DNA of 64,000 bases from Paenibacillus sp. FSL M7-0420 (GTDB taxonomy: Bacteria; Bacillota; Bacilli; Paenibacillales; Paenibacillaceae): assembly GCF_038002345.1 (NCBI RefSeq), contig NZ_JBBOCJ010000001.1, positions 682,001 through 746,000 of the forward strand, given 5' to 3'. The position numbers and the translations under genes were made by a program. This document shows, one piece after another, positions 24,908 to 34,571 of the stretch. The stretch's first letter is position 1, and each line of letters starts with the position of its first letter. The notes under the pieces were generated by a model. That model had not been told where the DNA came from. It saw only the letters and a list, made by a program, of their open reading frames with translations, and ran no database searches.

Positions 24908-26749
24908 TCACTCTCCACTTACAATATCGATTTCCAGGCGGATGATTACCCCGCCTGTCTTCAGATTATCCACGGTCAGCAGGGCGTTATCGCCGCAAAC
25001 CAGCCGCAGCCTGGCCAGCACATTGCCGAGGCCGATGCCCGCGCCCGGTGCATCGCGTCTACTAGGGCTGTCCTGTCCGGCATTCTGCAGCAGCTCCCGT
25101 TCTTCAGCGGTGCTGGACTGCTCCAGCTCCTTGCGCAGCGCCTCCAGCCTGCCTGCGGGAATGGGGAGGCCATTGTTGGCGATGCTGATCTCCATCCGCT
25201 CCGGAGTAAGCCCGGCCACGTTAATCTCCATATATCCGTCCTGCCGGTCAAGCTGGAAGCCGTGCTTGAAGTAATTCTCCACAATCGGCTGAAGAATCAT
25301 TTTGGGCATCAGCGCCTGAAGCAGCGGCTCCTCCACCTCAGACCGGAAACTGAACTTATTCTCAAAACGCTCCTTCTGCAACTGGATATACGCTTTGACA
25401 TGGTCCAGCTCACTCTGGACCGTCACCACCTTCTCATCATTGTACATGCTGTAGCGCATCATTTTGGCCAGAGCCGACAGCAGGCCGTAGATCTGCGGCA
25501 CCTTCAGCTCCAGGGCCAGCGTACCGATAATCTGGAGAGTGTTGTTCAGGAAATGCGGATTAATCTGGGACTGGAGCGCCCTCAGCTCATTGGTCCGGCT
25601 CGCCAGCTCCAGTCTGTACTCCCGCAGAATGAGATTGTTGATCGTGTCCATCATACTGCGGAAATGCTCGGTGACCACCCCGATCTCATCGTTGCCCGCC
25701 GGGCGGATCTCAATGTTGAGATTCCCGGTCTGGACCTGATTCATATACCGGGTCAGCTGCTTGATCGGCGCGGTAATCCGGAAGGAGACGAGGATCGTCA
25801 GAACAATGATCGTCACCAGCAGCAGCGCCAGCAGCAGCAGGTTGATCGCAGCGGCCTCCTTGGCTTCGCGGAACAGATAGGAGACCGGAATCTGCTTGAC
25901 GAGCGTCCAGCCGAGGCCGATGCTGTCGATCTTTTGATAGATGAATACAGAGCTGTCCTGTTCAAAATAACCCTGCAGCTGCGTGCTGTCCGCAATCTGG
26001 CTGTTATACCAGGCGGCATTCAGCGGTTTGCCGAGCAACCCGGAATCCTGACTGTAGACCAGCCTGCCGCTGCTGTCCACAAGATACAGCTTCTCCTGAT
26101 CCTGCTCGTACAGCTGGTCCACAATCTCACTGAGGGCTGCCAGCTTCACATCAATTGACAGATAGCCTAGCGCCTGCGAGGTAGGGATACGCTCAATTCT
26201 GCGGTGCAGCGTAAAAACCGGCTCCGGTATAAACTGCGTTAACGGCAGCCTCAGCCCGTAAGCGTTGCTCAGATGTGTACTCTGCACGCTTACCGGGGAG
26301 CTTCCGCTCAGACTGGACTGGTGGTAGGGTGCACTAGCCAGCCAGCGCTTGGGTGTTGTATTGTCCGTAATCAGCGTAGCCTTCGAATCTTTCACACTGT
26401 ATAAGTACACCTGTGAGAGGTGGGGCAGGGAGGTGGAGATATAGCTGAGCGAGTTATAGATGGCAATATCGGAGGACAGATCGTCGTACCCTGCTTCAAG
26501 CAGCCGGTAGAAATCGCCGTCAGAATACACGTTCAGCGACAGACGATTGAGCTCCTGCAGCAGACTGTCAATGTTTTTGTAGCCTTGATAGAGCAGATTC
26601 TTGTTCTCCTCGACCGCCCGGTCCCGCAGTGACTTGGTGGTGTGGGAATAGCTGACATACATTGTAGCCATAATGCAGATTAAGGTGGGCACAAGCAGGA
26701 AGACGATCAGCTTCGTGCGGATACTGGTCCATTTCATGGGGCGGGTCAC
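24908..26749 (-). CDS. YesM-type sensor histidine kinase
   Basis: This 613-residue kinase has transmembrane helices near residues 10-32 and 290-315 flanking a Cache-type sensor, then a HAMP domain (FRITAPIKQLTRYMNQV). The His_kinase domain has SQINPHFLNNTLQIIG with the phospho-histidine, and a HATPase_c domain with MILQPIVENYFKHG and GAGIGLGNVLARL. This architecture senses oligosaccharides, often together with a binding protein. It is co-transcribed with the YesN-type regulator (6 bp gap) and divergent from the sugar transporter. The GTG at 26749 and the ATG at 26737 are both possible starts; neither has a strong ribosome site. Confidence 0.92.
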   Translation of the reverse strand: MTRPMKWTSIRTKLIVFLLVPTLICIMATMYVSYSHTTKSLRDRAVEENKNLLYQGYKNIDSLLQELNRLSLNVYSDGDFYRLLEAGYDDLSSDIAIYNSLSYISTSLPHLSQVYLYSVKDSKATLITDNTTPKRWLASAPYHQSSLSGSSPVSVQSTHLSNAYGLRLPLTQFIPEPVFTLHRRIERIPTSQALGYLSIDVKLAALSEIVDQLYEQDQEKLYLVDSSGRLVYSQDSGLLGKPLNAAWYNSQIADSTQLQGYFEQDSSVFIYQKIDSIGLGWTLVKQIPVSYLFREAKEAAAINLLLLALLLVTIIVLTILVSFRITAPIKQLTRYMNQVQTGNLNIEIRPAGNDEIGVVTEHFRSMMDTINNLILREYRLELASRTNELRALQSQINPHFLNNTLQIIGTLALELKVPQIYGLLSALAKMMRYSMYNDEKVVTVQSELDHVKAYIQLQKERFENKFSFRSEVEEPLLQALMPKMILQPIVENYFKHGFQLDRQDGYMEINVAGLTPERMEISIANNGLPIPAGRLEALRKELEQSSTAEERELLQNAGQDSPSRRDAPGAGIGLGNVLARLRLVCGDNALLTVDNLKTGGVIIRLEIDIVSGE

Positions 26750-26870
26750 ATCCAGGTCAATATTTTACACCCTAAAGATCACTTGCGTAGGTGTAAGAGG
26801 CTCTGCAAAAAACAGATAATATCTTTAGATCATAAACAAGTGAGTGAGTAAAAGAAAGGGGGGCCATAAC

Positions 26871-27752
26871 ATGCGCGGCAATAAATTGTCCCAGTTTGGT
26901 CAGCAGGTATTTTTCGTTGGCCCGGCATTATTGTTTTTTACCTTGATCATGATTATTCCGTTTCTGATGGGGATGTACTACTCCTTCACGGACTGGAACG
27001 GCGTATCCGGTAATGTGAGCTGGGTCGGCTTTGAGAATTTTAAAAGTATTTTTACGAATGATCACGACTTCTGGTCATCCTTCTGGTTTACCGTGAGATT
27101 CACCGTGCTGGGTGTGATCTTGACTAACATAGTAGGCTTCTTCCTGGCCTATCTGTTGACCAAACCCCTGAAGACACGTAATATGCTCCGGACCATTTTT
27201 TTCATGCCGAATGTGATCGGGGGCCTGCTGCTCGGGTTCATCTGGCAGTTCATCTTCATCAAAGGCTTCGCCACGATGGGCGATCTTACGGGCCTGTCCT
27301 TCTTCAACCTTCCCTGGCTCGGGGATGCGACCACCGGCTTCTGGGCGATTGTCATGGTCTTCATCTGGCAGTCCTCCGGCTATCTGATGGTCATCTACAT
27401 CGCTTCGCTCAGCAACGTCTCCAAAGAGGTGCTCGAAGCTGCCGAGATTGACGGCGCCTCCCGGATGCAGGTGCTGCGCAACATTATCGTTCCGCTGATT
27501 ATGCCTGCGGTTACGATCGGGCTGTTCCTGGCGATCTCCTGGTCCTTCAAGATGTTCGACCTGAACCTCTCGCTGACCAAAGGCGGACCGTTCAAATCGA
27601 CGGAATCTGTAGCGATGAACATCTATAACGAAGCCTTCCTGAACAACCGTTATGGTCTGGGTACGGCGAAGGCGCTGTTATTCTTCCTCATTGTAGCGCT
27701 GATTACGATCATTCAGGTTCGTATAACGAAGAGTAAGGAGGTAGAAGCTTAA
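26871..27752 (+). CDS. Carbohydrate ABC transporter permease, UgpA/LacF type
   Basis: This 293-residue inner-membrane protein has six transmembrane helices and the EAA loop (EVLEAAEIDGASRMQVLRNI) that contacts the ATPase. It is the first of a pair with the gene at 27752 and overlaps it by one base. The start at 26871 is used because AAGAAAGGGGGG precedes it; a longer version from 26844 would include that site. The operon has no ATP-binding gene, as is usual for Firmicute CUT1 sugar importers that share an MsmX-like ATPase encoded elsewhere. Inducers probably act through the divergent YesM/YesN pair. Confidence 0.92.
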   Translation: MRGNKLSQFGQQVFFVGPALLFFTLIMIIPFLMGMYYSFTDWNGVSGNVSWVGFENFKSIFTNDHDFWSSFWFTVRFTVLGVILTNIVGFFLAYLLTKPLKTRNMLRTIFFMPNVIGGLLLGFIWQFIFIKGFATMGDLTGLSFFNLPWLGDATTGFWAIVMVFIWQSSGYLMVIYIASLSNVSKEVLEAAEIDGASRMQVLRNIIVPLIMPAVTIGLFLAISWSFKMFDLNLSLTKGGPFKSTESVAMNIYNEAFLNNRYGLGTAKALLFFLIVALITIIQVRITKSKEVEA

Positions 27753-28585
27753 TGAATGCCAAGACCAAAAGCAGATGGAATATCGGCATTGAAGTGATTA
27801 TGATCCTTCTGGCGCTTCTGTTCCTCTCTCCGTTCTACTTCCTGCTGGCGAACTCGGTGAAATCCTTCGGCGAGATTCTGAGCGACGCAGCCAGCTGGCC
27901 GCAGGCCTTCATGTGGGAGAACTATGCGAATGCGTGGAAGCTGGCCCGGTTCTCCGAAGCCTTCCGCAACTCGCTGATCATTACGATCATCAGTGTAGCG
28001 CTGATCTCGCTGTTCAGTGCGATGGCGGCCTACCGCATGGTGCGTGCCAATAACCGGTTCAACCAGATTCTGCTGCTGCTGATGGTAGCGGCGATGGTGG
28101 TTCCGTTCCAGACGATTATGATTCCGATCCTGAAGGTTGTGAATGTCCTGGGCGTGAACAACTCCTTCACCGGTCTCATTATCTCCCATCTGGGCCTCAG
28201 CATTCCGATGGCGATCTTCCTGTTCCACGGCTTCATCAAGTCCGTGCCGCTGGAGATTGAAGAGGCGGCCACGGTGGATGGCTGTAACCCGGTCTCGGCA
28301 TTCTTCCGGATTGTATTGCCTCTCTTGAAGCCGATGCTGATGACCATTATCGTGCTCAATGCCCTGGGGATCTGGAATGACTATCTGCTGCCGTCCCTGA
28401 TTCTCCAGGCACCCGGACTGCGGACGATTCCGCTGGCGACCTTCTCCTTCTTCGGCCAGTATACGAAGCAGTGGGATATGGCACTTCCGGCACTGACCAT
28501 CGGGATTGCTCCGATCGTCATCTTCTATCTGTTCATGCAGCGTTACATTGTTGAGGGAATAGCGGCTGGCTCGGTGAAGGGTTAA
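27752..28585 (+). CDS. Carbohydrate ABC transporter permease, LacG/MalG type
   Basis: This 277-residue protein is the second permease, with six helices and an EAA loop (EIEEAATVDGCNPVSAFFRI). It is translationally coupled to the upstream permease (TAATG). The order permease-permease-binding protein-GH42 resembles the galactooligosaccharide (gan) systems of Bacillus, so uptake of beta-galactosides is likely. That substrate is inferred from the neighbouring galactosidase only. Confidence 0.92.
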   Translation: MNAKTKSRWNIGIEVIMILLALLFLSPFYFLLANSVKSFGEILSDAASWPQAFMWENYANAWKLARFSEAFRNSLIITIISVALISLFSAMAAYRMVRANNRFNQILLLLMVAAMVVPFQTIMIPILKVVNVLGVNNSFTGLIISHLGLSIPMAIFLFHGFIKSVPLEIEEAATVDGCNPVSAFFRIVLPLLKPMLMTIIVLNALGIWNDYLLPSLILQAPGLRTIPLATFSFFGQYTKQWDMALPALTIGIAPIVIFYLFMQRYIVEGIAAGSVKG

Positions 28586-28644
28586 TTCACCGGGCTCCCG
28601 TTCCACATAAGAAGCAGTTAAATTATTCAAGGGGGAAATATCCA

Positions 28645-29949
28645 ATGAAGAAGAAACATTCTGCACTGATGATGTCATCCGTAATGCTAATGTCAGTAGT
28701 GCTCGCAGCTTGCGGCGGCAATGCCGATAAGTCTGCCTCCAATAATGCTTCTAATGGAAGCGCTGGCAACAGCGGCGCTGTGAAGACCGTTAAGATTTTC
28801 CAGTTCAAGACCGAGATCGTGGAAGGCCTGAATGAGCTGAAGGTGGAATTTGAGAAGGAACATCCTGACATCAAACTGGATATCCAGACCGTGGGCGGCG
28901 GCGCAGACTATGGTGCAGCGCTGAAGACCAAATTCGCTTCCGGCGATGCTCCTGATATTTTCAGTAACGGCGGGTATGCCGAAATGGCACTGTGGGCAGA
29001 CAAGCTGGAAGACCTGTCGGACCAGCCTTGGGTGAAGGATCTGATTCCACTTGCCGCAGAGCCTATGACCAAGGACGGCAAAACCTACGGGATGCCAATG
29101 AACCTTGAAGGCATCGGTTATGTATACAACAAGGACCTGTTCGCCAAGGCCGGGATTACAGAGACGCCAAAAACCATTTCCGAGCTTGAAGAAGCAGCCA
29201 AAAAGCTGCAGGCGATTAACGTGACTCCGTTCGGCAACGCCTATCAGGAATGGTGGCTGCTGGGGATTCAGGGGATTAGCGTAGCTTTTGCCCAGCAGGA
29301 TAATGTGGATGAATTCATCAAGGGTCTGAACGACGGAACTGCATCCATTGTGGGGAATGAGAAGTTCAAGGATTGGAGCAATCTGCTGAACCTGACGGTA
29401 AAATACGGCCAGAAGAATCCGCTGACCACTGATGCCAATACTCACCTGGCACTGTTCGCCAAGGGCGAAACGGCTATGATGCAGGAAGGCAACTGGGCAC
29501 AGACACTGGTAGATAACATTACGCCGGACATGAACATCGGGATGTTCCCGATGCCAATCAACGATGATGCGGCGATGAACGATAAGCTGTCGGTGGGTGT
29601 TCCGGCGAACCTGGTGGTGAACAAGGAATCCGGCTCCAAGGAAGAAGCGAAGACGTTCCTGAACTGGCTGGTCACTTCGGATATGGGGAAAGAGTATATC
29701 GTGAAGAAATGGAAGTTCATTCCTGCATTGTCCACCATTCCGGCAACCCCTGAGGATATTGGTCTCCTGGGTGCGGATGTCTGGAATTATGTAAAAGAAG
29801 GCAAGGTCTATGGACTGCAGGCATCCAAATTCCCTGATGGCGTCACTCAAGAGTTCGCCAGCTCCATTCAGGAATTGATTGCGGGCAAGGTGGATGAAGC
29901 CGGCTGGGAGAAGGGCATGCAGGCTGCCTGGGATAAGCTGAAGAAATAA
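28645..29949 (+). CDS. Sugar ABC transporter substrate-binding lipoprotein
   Basis: This 434-residue lipoprotein has a signal peptide ending in the lipobox LAAC (C23) and a Ser/Asn/Gly-rich tether (SASNNASNGSAGNSG). The mature part is a CUT1 extracellular solute-binding fold with GGGADYGAALKTKFASGDAPDI near residue 85 and EGIGYVYNKDLF. It captures oligosaccharides outside the membrane and delivers them to the two permeases encoded upstream. A 59 bp gap separates it from the second permease. A hairpin follows the stop, so the GH42 gene probably has its own transcript or is read through. Confidence 0.92.
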   Translation: MKKKHSALMMSSVMLMSVVLAACGGNADKSASNNASNGSAGNSGAVKTVKIFQFKTEIVEGLNELKVEFEKEHPDIKLDIQTVGGGADYGAALKTKFASGDAPDIFSNGGYAEMALWADKLEDLSDQPWVKDLIPLAAEPMTKDGKTYGMPMNLEGIGYVYNKDLFAKAGITETPKTISELEEAAKKLQAINVTPFGNAYQEWWLLGIQGISVAFAQQDNVDEFIKGLNDGTASIVGNEKFKDWSNLLNLTVKYGQKNPLTTDANTHLALFAKGETAMMQEGNWAQTLVDNITPDMNIGMFPMPINDDAAMNDKLSVGVPANLVVNKESGSKEEAKTFLNWLVTSDMGKEYIVKKWKFIPALSTIPATPEDIGLLGADVWNYVKEGKVYGLQASKFPDGVTQEFASSIQELIAGKVDEAGWEKGMQAAWDKLKK

Positions 29950-29985
29950 TCTGAAAGGGAACAGATTGAATAAAGTGGTTTGGCC

Positions 29986-30036
29986 GGGACGCTCATGCCC
30001 ATCTCAGAGAATGAGGTGAGGCGGGGCGTCCTTTAT
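29986..30036 (+). terminator. Putative terminator or attenuator after the binding protein
   Basis: GGGACGC at 29987 can pair with GCGTCC at 30026-30031, with a second stem (ATCTCA / TGAGGT region) inside. A CTTTATGG tail follows. The stem is interrupted, so it may reduce rather than stop transcription into the GH42 gene. Confidence 0.45.
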
Positions 30037-30139
30037 GGTTTTCGGCTAACTGGGGATTGAGGTATACTCGAATCAGAGTCTTGTACATTACGATAAGAGG
30101 GAGCTGGGCACAATTCAGGAGCGGAATGATTACAGCAAC

Positions 30140-32149
30140 GTGCAAATCGGTGTCGACTATTATCCTGAGCATTGGGACGAGTCCATATGGGAGAAGGATA
30201 TCAAGTTAATGAAGGAAACCGGGGTCAAGGTTGTCCGGGTAGCGGAATTTGCCTGGAGCCGGCTGGAACCTTCGGACGGCAGCTTTGACTTCGCCTGGTT
30301 GGACCGGGCGCTGGATTTGTTCCATGCGTACGGGATTCAGATTGTGATCGGGACGCCTACAGCAACACCGCCGCGCTGGCTGACCTCGGCTTACCCGGAT
30401 GTGTTGCCTGTATTCGGCGATGGAAGCGTATTCTATCCCGGTGTGCGCGGTCACCGCTGCTACAACAGCAACTCGCTGCGGAAATATGGCCGCCGGATTG
30501 TTGAGGCGCTTGCCCGCCGTTACAGCAGCCACCCTGCGGTTATCGGCTGGCAGACGGATAACGAATTCAGTATGCTGGATTGTCATTGCGACAGCTGCAA
30601 CCTGGCATTCCGGGACTGGGTTCAGCAGAAGTACGGGACGCTGGAACGGCTTAATTCGGAGTGGGGAACCGTGGTCTGGAGCGGAAGCTACAGCAGCTGG
30701 AGTGAACTGACCGTTCCTTATGGCGCTTCACCTTATCAGAACCCTTCACTGCTGCTGGACTTCCAGCGGTTCCAATGGGATTCAGTGATTGCCTTCCAGA
30801 AGTCGCAGATTCATGTGCTGCGGGCGATCTGCCCACATCACTTCATCACCCATAACTTTCACAGTTATCCGCAGCGGCTGGATATGCACGGGCTGGCAGA
30901 GGAGCTGGATGTGGCGGCCTTCGATTACTATCCGAATCCTTCCCCTAAGAAACAGGCCACTGCACCATACAGCGGGGCCTTATCCCTGGATCTGACGCGA
31001 GGGATTAAACGCCGGGGCTTCTGGATCATGGAGCAGCTTAGCGGCCCTCCGGGCTGCTGGTTCCCGATGTGGCGTACTCCGTATCCCGGATTGATCCGTG
31101 CATATGCCTGGCAGGCGATTGCCAGAGGTGCGGATACCGTGGTGCATTTCCGCTGGAGAAGCGCAGCCGCCGGAGCAGAGCAGTTCTGGCACGGCCTCAT
31201 CGACCACAGCAATGTGCCCGGGCGGAGATTTGCCGAATTCGGACAGCTGTGCAGTGAGGTGAATGCTCTGGCTCCGCTGCTGGAAGGGACCGGGGTCATG
31301 AGTCAGACAGCTATCCTGTATTCGCACGAGCAGCTGGCTGCGCTTCGGATTCAGCCCCAGGCGGAGGGGCTGGACTATTATGATAACATCAAGCAATATC
31401 ACCGGGCGTTAACCAAGCGGGGCATCAGCTGTGATGTGGTGGACTGGCGTCAGCCGCTGGAGGGCTACAAGCTGATTATAGTCCCAAGCCTGTACCTGCA
31501 TGATGAAGAAGCGGCAGGGGCGCTGGAATCCTTTGCGGAAGGCGGCGGCACAGTCATTCTGACGAGCCGAAGCGGTGTGAAGAACATGAATAATATCTGT
31601 GTAATGCAGCCTCTTCCCGGGCTGTTCTCGCGTGCGGCCGGCATAACGGTGGAGGAATATGATCCGGTTGGAGACGAGGTTCATACGCTCCGTGATGCTG
31701 AAGGGAATCTGTATGCATGCAGCCATTGGTGCGACATTCTTCGTCTGGAGGGAGCGGAGCCGATTGCCTGGTATGAAGATGATTACTATGCCGGAGTTCC
31801 TGCAGCTACACTGAACCGCTTCGGGGCGGGTAAGGTATATTATATCGGAACCGATCCCGGGGAGGATTATTGGCTGAAGCTTTTGGGTGATATCGCGCTG
31901 GACGCAGAGCTTGAGCAGTTCGCGGAATTACCGGAGGGCGTTCAGGCCTTCAGGCGTACAGGAGAGAACCGGGAGCTGCTGTTCCTGCTGAACCTCAGCC
32001 GGACGGCTCAGAGCATCCGGCTGGAGAGGCACTACCGCAGCGCGCTAACCGGCAATCTGGAGACTGGAACCGTCATGCTTCCGCCTTTTGCTGTTCACAT
32101 CCTGCAAGCTGTAGGCGCTGGCCTGCCGGAAGCTGGGGTCAGGCAGTAG
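30140..32149 (+). CDS. GH42 beta-galactosidase (transporter-linked copy)
   Basis: This 669-residue enzyme is a complete GH42 glycosidase: MQIGVDYYPEHWDES, then GTPTATPPRWL, the acid/base E142 in QTDNEFS and the nucleophile E298 in WIMEQLSGPPG. A trimerisation domain and a C-terminal beta domain follow. It should cleave galactose from short beta-galactosides brought in by the ABC system upstream. The GTG at 30140 is the first possible start, since TGA lies four codons before it; the ribosome site is weak. Cysteines 105, 145, 155 and 158 (CY..., DCHCDSC) look like the zinc site seen in many GH42 proteins. Confidence 0.9.
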   Translation: MQIGVDYYPEHWDESIWEKDIKLMKETGVKVVRVAEFAWSRLEPSDGSFDFAWLDRALDLFHAYGIQIVIGTPTATPPRWLTSAYPDVLPVFGDGSVFYPGVRGHRCYNSNSLRKYGRRIVEALARRYSSHPAVIGWQTDNEFSMLDCHCDSCNLAFRDWVQQKYGTLERLNSEWGTVVWSGSYSSWSELTVPYGASPYQNPSLLLDFQRFQWDSVIAFQKSQIHVLRAICPHHFITHNFHSYPQRLDMHGLAEELDVAAFDYYPNPSPKKQATAPYSGALSLDLTRGIKRRGFWIMEQLSGPPGCWFPMWRTPYPGLIRAYAWQAIARGADTVVHFRWRSAAAGAEQFWHGLIDHSNVPGRRFAEFGQLCSEVNALAPLLEGTGVMSQTAILYSHEQLAALRIQPQAEGLDYYDNIKQYHRALTKRGISCDVVDWRQPLEGYKLIIVPSLYLHDEEAAGALESFAEGGGTVILTSRSGVKNMNNICVMQPLPGLFSRAAGITVEEYDPVGDEVHTLRDAEGNLYACSHWCDILRLEGAEPIAWYEDDYYAGVPAATLNRFGAGKVYYIGTDPGEDYWLKLLGDIALDAELEQFAELPEGVQAFRRTGENRELLFLLNLSRTAQSIRLERHYRSALTGNLETGTVMLPPFAVHILQAVGAGLPEAGVRQ

Positions 32150-32369
32150 GGTGACGTCTCTTCTCCTGCAGACGGGAGGCCAGGGAGACCACAGGAGCTT
32201 TCGGCTGTGGCTTCCGCCTTTCGGCCTGCTGCTTCTGCGCCGCCATAAGCTCCTCTTGGCGGAACCGGCTTAGGAGGTCATGGACAGTTCTGATTTCACT
32301 TGTACTGATAGCTATTTCTATGCCATCCGGATTACCGGGCAGCTGGAACTTCCACTTTTTGTTTTCCAC
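32139..32369 (-). CDS. Small hypothetical basic protein
   Basis: This 76-residue protein starts at a GTG (32369) after AGGAGTG and overlaps the end of the GH42 gene by 11 bp on the opposite strand. It begins MENKKWKFQLPGNPDGIEI, has a helical middle (RTVHDLLSRFRQEELMAAQ) and a Lys/Arg/Pro-rich tail ending SLASRLQEKRRHPTA. I recognise no domain. The clear ribosome site and a plausible compact N-terminal domain support a real gene. It is divergent from the LysR gene. Confidence 0.6.
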   Translation of the reverse strand: MENKKWKFQLPGNPDGIEIAISTSEIRTVHDLLSRFRQEELMAAQKQQAERRKPQPKAPVVSLASRLQEKRRHPTA

Positions 32370-32517
32370 TGCTATCACTCCTAGCAATTTTATAGTTGGG
32401 GTCTCACGTTCCTGTTATATTTCCATCATAAACGGTGTACCGGATCATGTATAATGAAGGGAAATGATGGTGGCTATCACTGCGGCTGATGGGTGATCCG
32501 GGGGGGAGCGATGCGGC

Positions 32518-33432
32518 GTGGATATGGGTCTTCTCAAAGTGTTTCAAGCGGTTGCCGAAGAAGGAAGTATCTCAAAGGCAGCCCAAAGCCTGAACTATGT
32601 ACAGTCCAATGTAACCGCGAGAATTCAGCAATTGGAGCAGGAGCTGAAGACTCCGCTGTTCTACCGGCATAGCCGGGGGATCACCTTAACTTCGGCCGGA
32701 CGGACGTTCATGGAATATACGGTCAAGATCCTTAATCTGCTGGAGGAAGCGAAGCTGGCGGTGCTGGATTCGCCGATTCCCACAGGCTCGATTACGGTCG
32801 GCTCGGATACGACGGCAGCAGTGCGGCTGCCTGCTATCCTGTCCACTTACCGCAGGTGCTACCCGGATGTAGAGGTTCATCTGCAGGTCGGACGGGCGGG
32901 GGAGCTTATCGAGTCGGTTCTGCAGCATAACGTGCAAGGGGCCTTTATGGACGGACCGGTAGAGCACCCGGAGCTAGTCCAGGAGCTGCTCATTCATGAG
33001 CGGATCGGACTGGTAATTCCCGATACGATGGATTATCAGGGAGTCCGCTCTGTTCATGACAAGACTCTGCTGATGCTGAATTCAGAATGTCTGTACCGGA
33101 ACAGGCTGGAGAGCTGGCTGGCGGAAGAGGGCGGACGGCTGGGCAAGGTGATGGAGTTCGGGACGATGGAGGGACTGCTTGGCTGCGTAAGGGCGGGAAT
33201 AGGGTATGCGGTGCTGCCGTTATCCTATTTCACCCGGATGAACGTCACGGAGGGGATAAGGATCTATCCGTTTCCCGAGAAGTATGCGGAGGTGCCGACG
33301 GTATTCATCCGGCGGCGTGACCTGTATATGACGAGCGCGTTCCGCGAGTTCATAGAAGAGCTGAAGGCGGGGCTGCCGGAAGCGGTGAGCGGGACAGACA
33401 GGTTGCAAAGCGGCAGCGGTCCTGTGGAGTAA
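32518..33432 (+). CDS. LysR-family transcriptional regulator
   Basis: This 304-residue regulator has the N-terminal LysR helix-turn-helix (FQAVAEEGSISKAAQSLNYV then QSNVTARIQQLEQEL, residues 6-40) and a periplasmic-binding-like effector domain. It begins at a GTG (32518) after a run of G residues that serves as ribosome site; ATG at 32524 is an alternative. LysR regulators usually control a divergent neighbour, here only the small hypothetical gene at 32369. Its effector and true target are unknown. Confidence 0.9.
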   Translation: MDMGLLKVFQAVAEEGSISKAAQSLNYVQSNVTARIQQLEQELKTPLFYRHSRGITLTSAGRTFMEYTVKILNLLEEAKLAVLDSPIPTGSITVGSDTTAAVRLPAILSTYRRCYPDVEVHLQVGRAGELIESVLQHNVQGAFMDGPVEHPELVQELLIHERIGLVIPDTMDYQGVRSVHDKTLLMLNSECLYRNRLESWLAEEGGRLGKVMEFGTMEGLLGCVRAGIGYAVLPLSYFTRMNVTEGIRIYPFPEKYAEVPTVFIRRRDLYMTSAFREFIEELKAGLPEAVSGTDRLQSGSGPVE

Positions 33433-33502
33433 CGGGCAGCAGTGAAGTCATAAGCGTAGCATGAATAAGATGCGAAGCACGCGGTATAGCTGGCTTGTGC
33501 AC

Positions 33503-33540
33503 AAACGGATACCGTCCATTTATAAGGAGGGTATCCGTTT
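33503..33540 (+). terminator. Hairpin after the LysR gene
   Basis: AAACGGATACC (33503-33513) pairs perfectly with GGTATCCGTTT (33530-33540) around a 16 nt loop containing TATAAGGA. There is only a short T-run after it. Confidence 0.65.
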
Positions 33541-33579
33541 CTGTGTGTGTATAGAAAATGTAGATAGCCATCTGCCAGC

Positions 33580-33601
33580 TGTATGCGAAAAACCGATTAC
33601 A
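33580..33601. repeat. Solitary family A palindrome unit
   Basis: TGTATGCG-AAAAAC-CGATTACA differs from the family A unit of the array at 48.8 kb only in two bases of the left arm. It is a single copy between the convergent LysR and AraC genes; no second unit is seen 51 bp to either side. Confidence 0.7.
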
Positions 33602-33615
33602 ATCTTGCTTGCTAC

Positions 33616-34452
33616 TCAGTGCAGCTTCCTGAACTGCTCCGGTGTAACCGCCGACTGCTTACGGAAGGTGGCTACGAAATGGCTGACATCGCGGAAGCCG
33701 ACCAGCTGCGAGATGGCCTTGACGGTCAGCTGGGGCTTCGCAACCAGCAGCTCCTTGCTCTTGCGGATGCGCAGCCGGACGAAATATGCATAGGGCGATA
33801 GCCCGAAGGTCTGCAGGAACAGGCTGTTCAGATATCTGCCGGACACCTCAAGCCGGGAGGCGAGATCACTGAGGCCTACCTCGGGATCACCATAATGGCT
33901 GTCCATCCATTTCAGCAGCGGCTGAAGCTTGTCTACATTGCGGGAGATTGCCGTGTTGTTATGCAGCTGTCCGTATTTGTTCAGGGTCAGCAGGAACCGG
34001 TAGGCATCGCTGGATTCCCCCAGACTGAACATGTCATTCGAAGCATCATGGCGGTCCAGCATCTCCTTCAGCATCCAGCTCAGCGGCGCCCCGCTCTCCC
34101 AACGATAGAACAGGCTGGTATTCATCCCGAGCGAATCCAGAATATGCCGGGCTGAGGTCCCGCCGAAGGTGAGATAATAGGTGCGCCAAGTCTCTGAGGA
34201 GAGCGCTTCATAGCGGTGCGGTGTCCCCGGCATCAGCAGAATGCCGCTGCCCTCGGTGAGGGTGAGCTTCTTGTTGTCGAAGTGGATCATCCCGCCGCCA
34301 TGCGCCGTCTGCAGCCAGTGATAGGTGTGATAGCCTTGCGGCCGGGAGACTTGCTCCTGATCAGGGTTATAACCCATACTGTCGAGGGTGATGGGGAGCA
34401 GCTGGCCGCTCTCCTGGGCGAATACGATTCTGCGGACGGTATCCAGTGACAT
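33616..34452 (-). CDS. AraC-family regulator with cupin-like sensor
   Basis: This 278-residue protein has a sugar-sensing beta domain (HTYHWLQTAHGGGMIHFDNKK, GSGILLMPGTPHRYEAL) and the two C-terminal helix-turn-helices of AraC (LSDLASRLEVSGRYLNSLF and VKAISQLVGFRDVSHFVATF). The divergent gene at 34572 is a GH42 beta-galactosidase, which it probably activates when galactosides are present. The spacer is about 120 bp and AT-rich, with room for one promoter in each direction. Confidence 0.92.
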   Translation of the reverse strand: MSLDTVRRIVFAQESGQLLPITLDSMGYNPDQEQVSRPQGYHTYHWLQTAHGGGMIHFDNKKLTLTEGSGILLMPGTPHRYEALSSETWRTYYLTFGGTSARHILDSLGMNTSLFYRWESGAPLSWMLKEMLDRHDASNDMFSLGESSDAYRFLLTLNKYGQLHNNTAISRNVDKLQPLLKWMDSHYGDPEVGLSDLASRLEVSGRYLNSLFLQTFGLSPYAYFVRLRIRKSKELLVAKPQLTVKAISQLVGFRDVSHFVATFRKQSAVTPEQFRKLH

Positions 34453-34571
34453 TCCGGTTCATCTCCAACTGTTCCATATTATTATATTCCAATTCATTAA
34501 TATTATATTTATAGCGATAGGGGTAGCGATTAAAATAAGGATATACTTATACTATAAAGGATGTGCGTAGC

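Noticed and set aside
24170..26158. 662-codon plus-strand frame across the YesN/YesM genes
   Set aside because: It spans the junction of two well-supported minus-strand genes, has biased composition and no domain.
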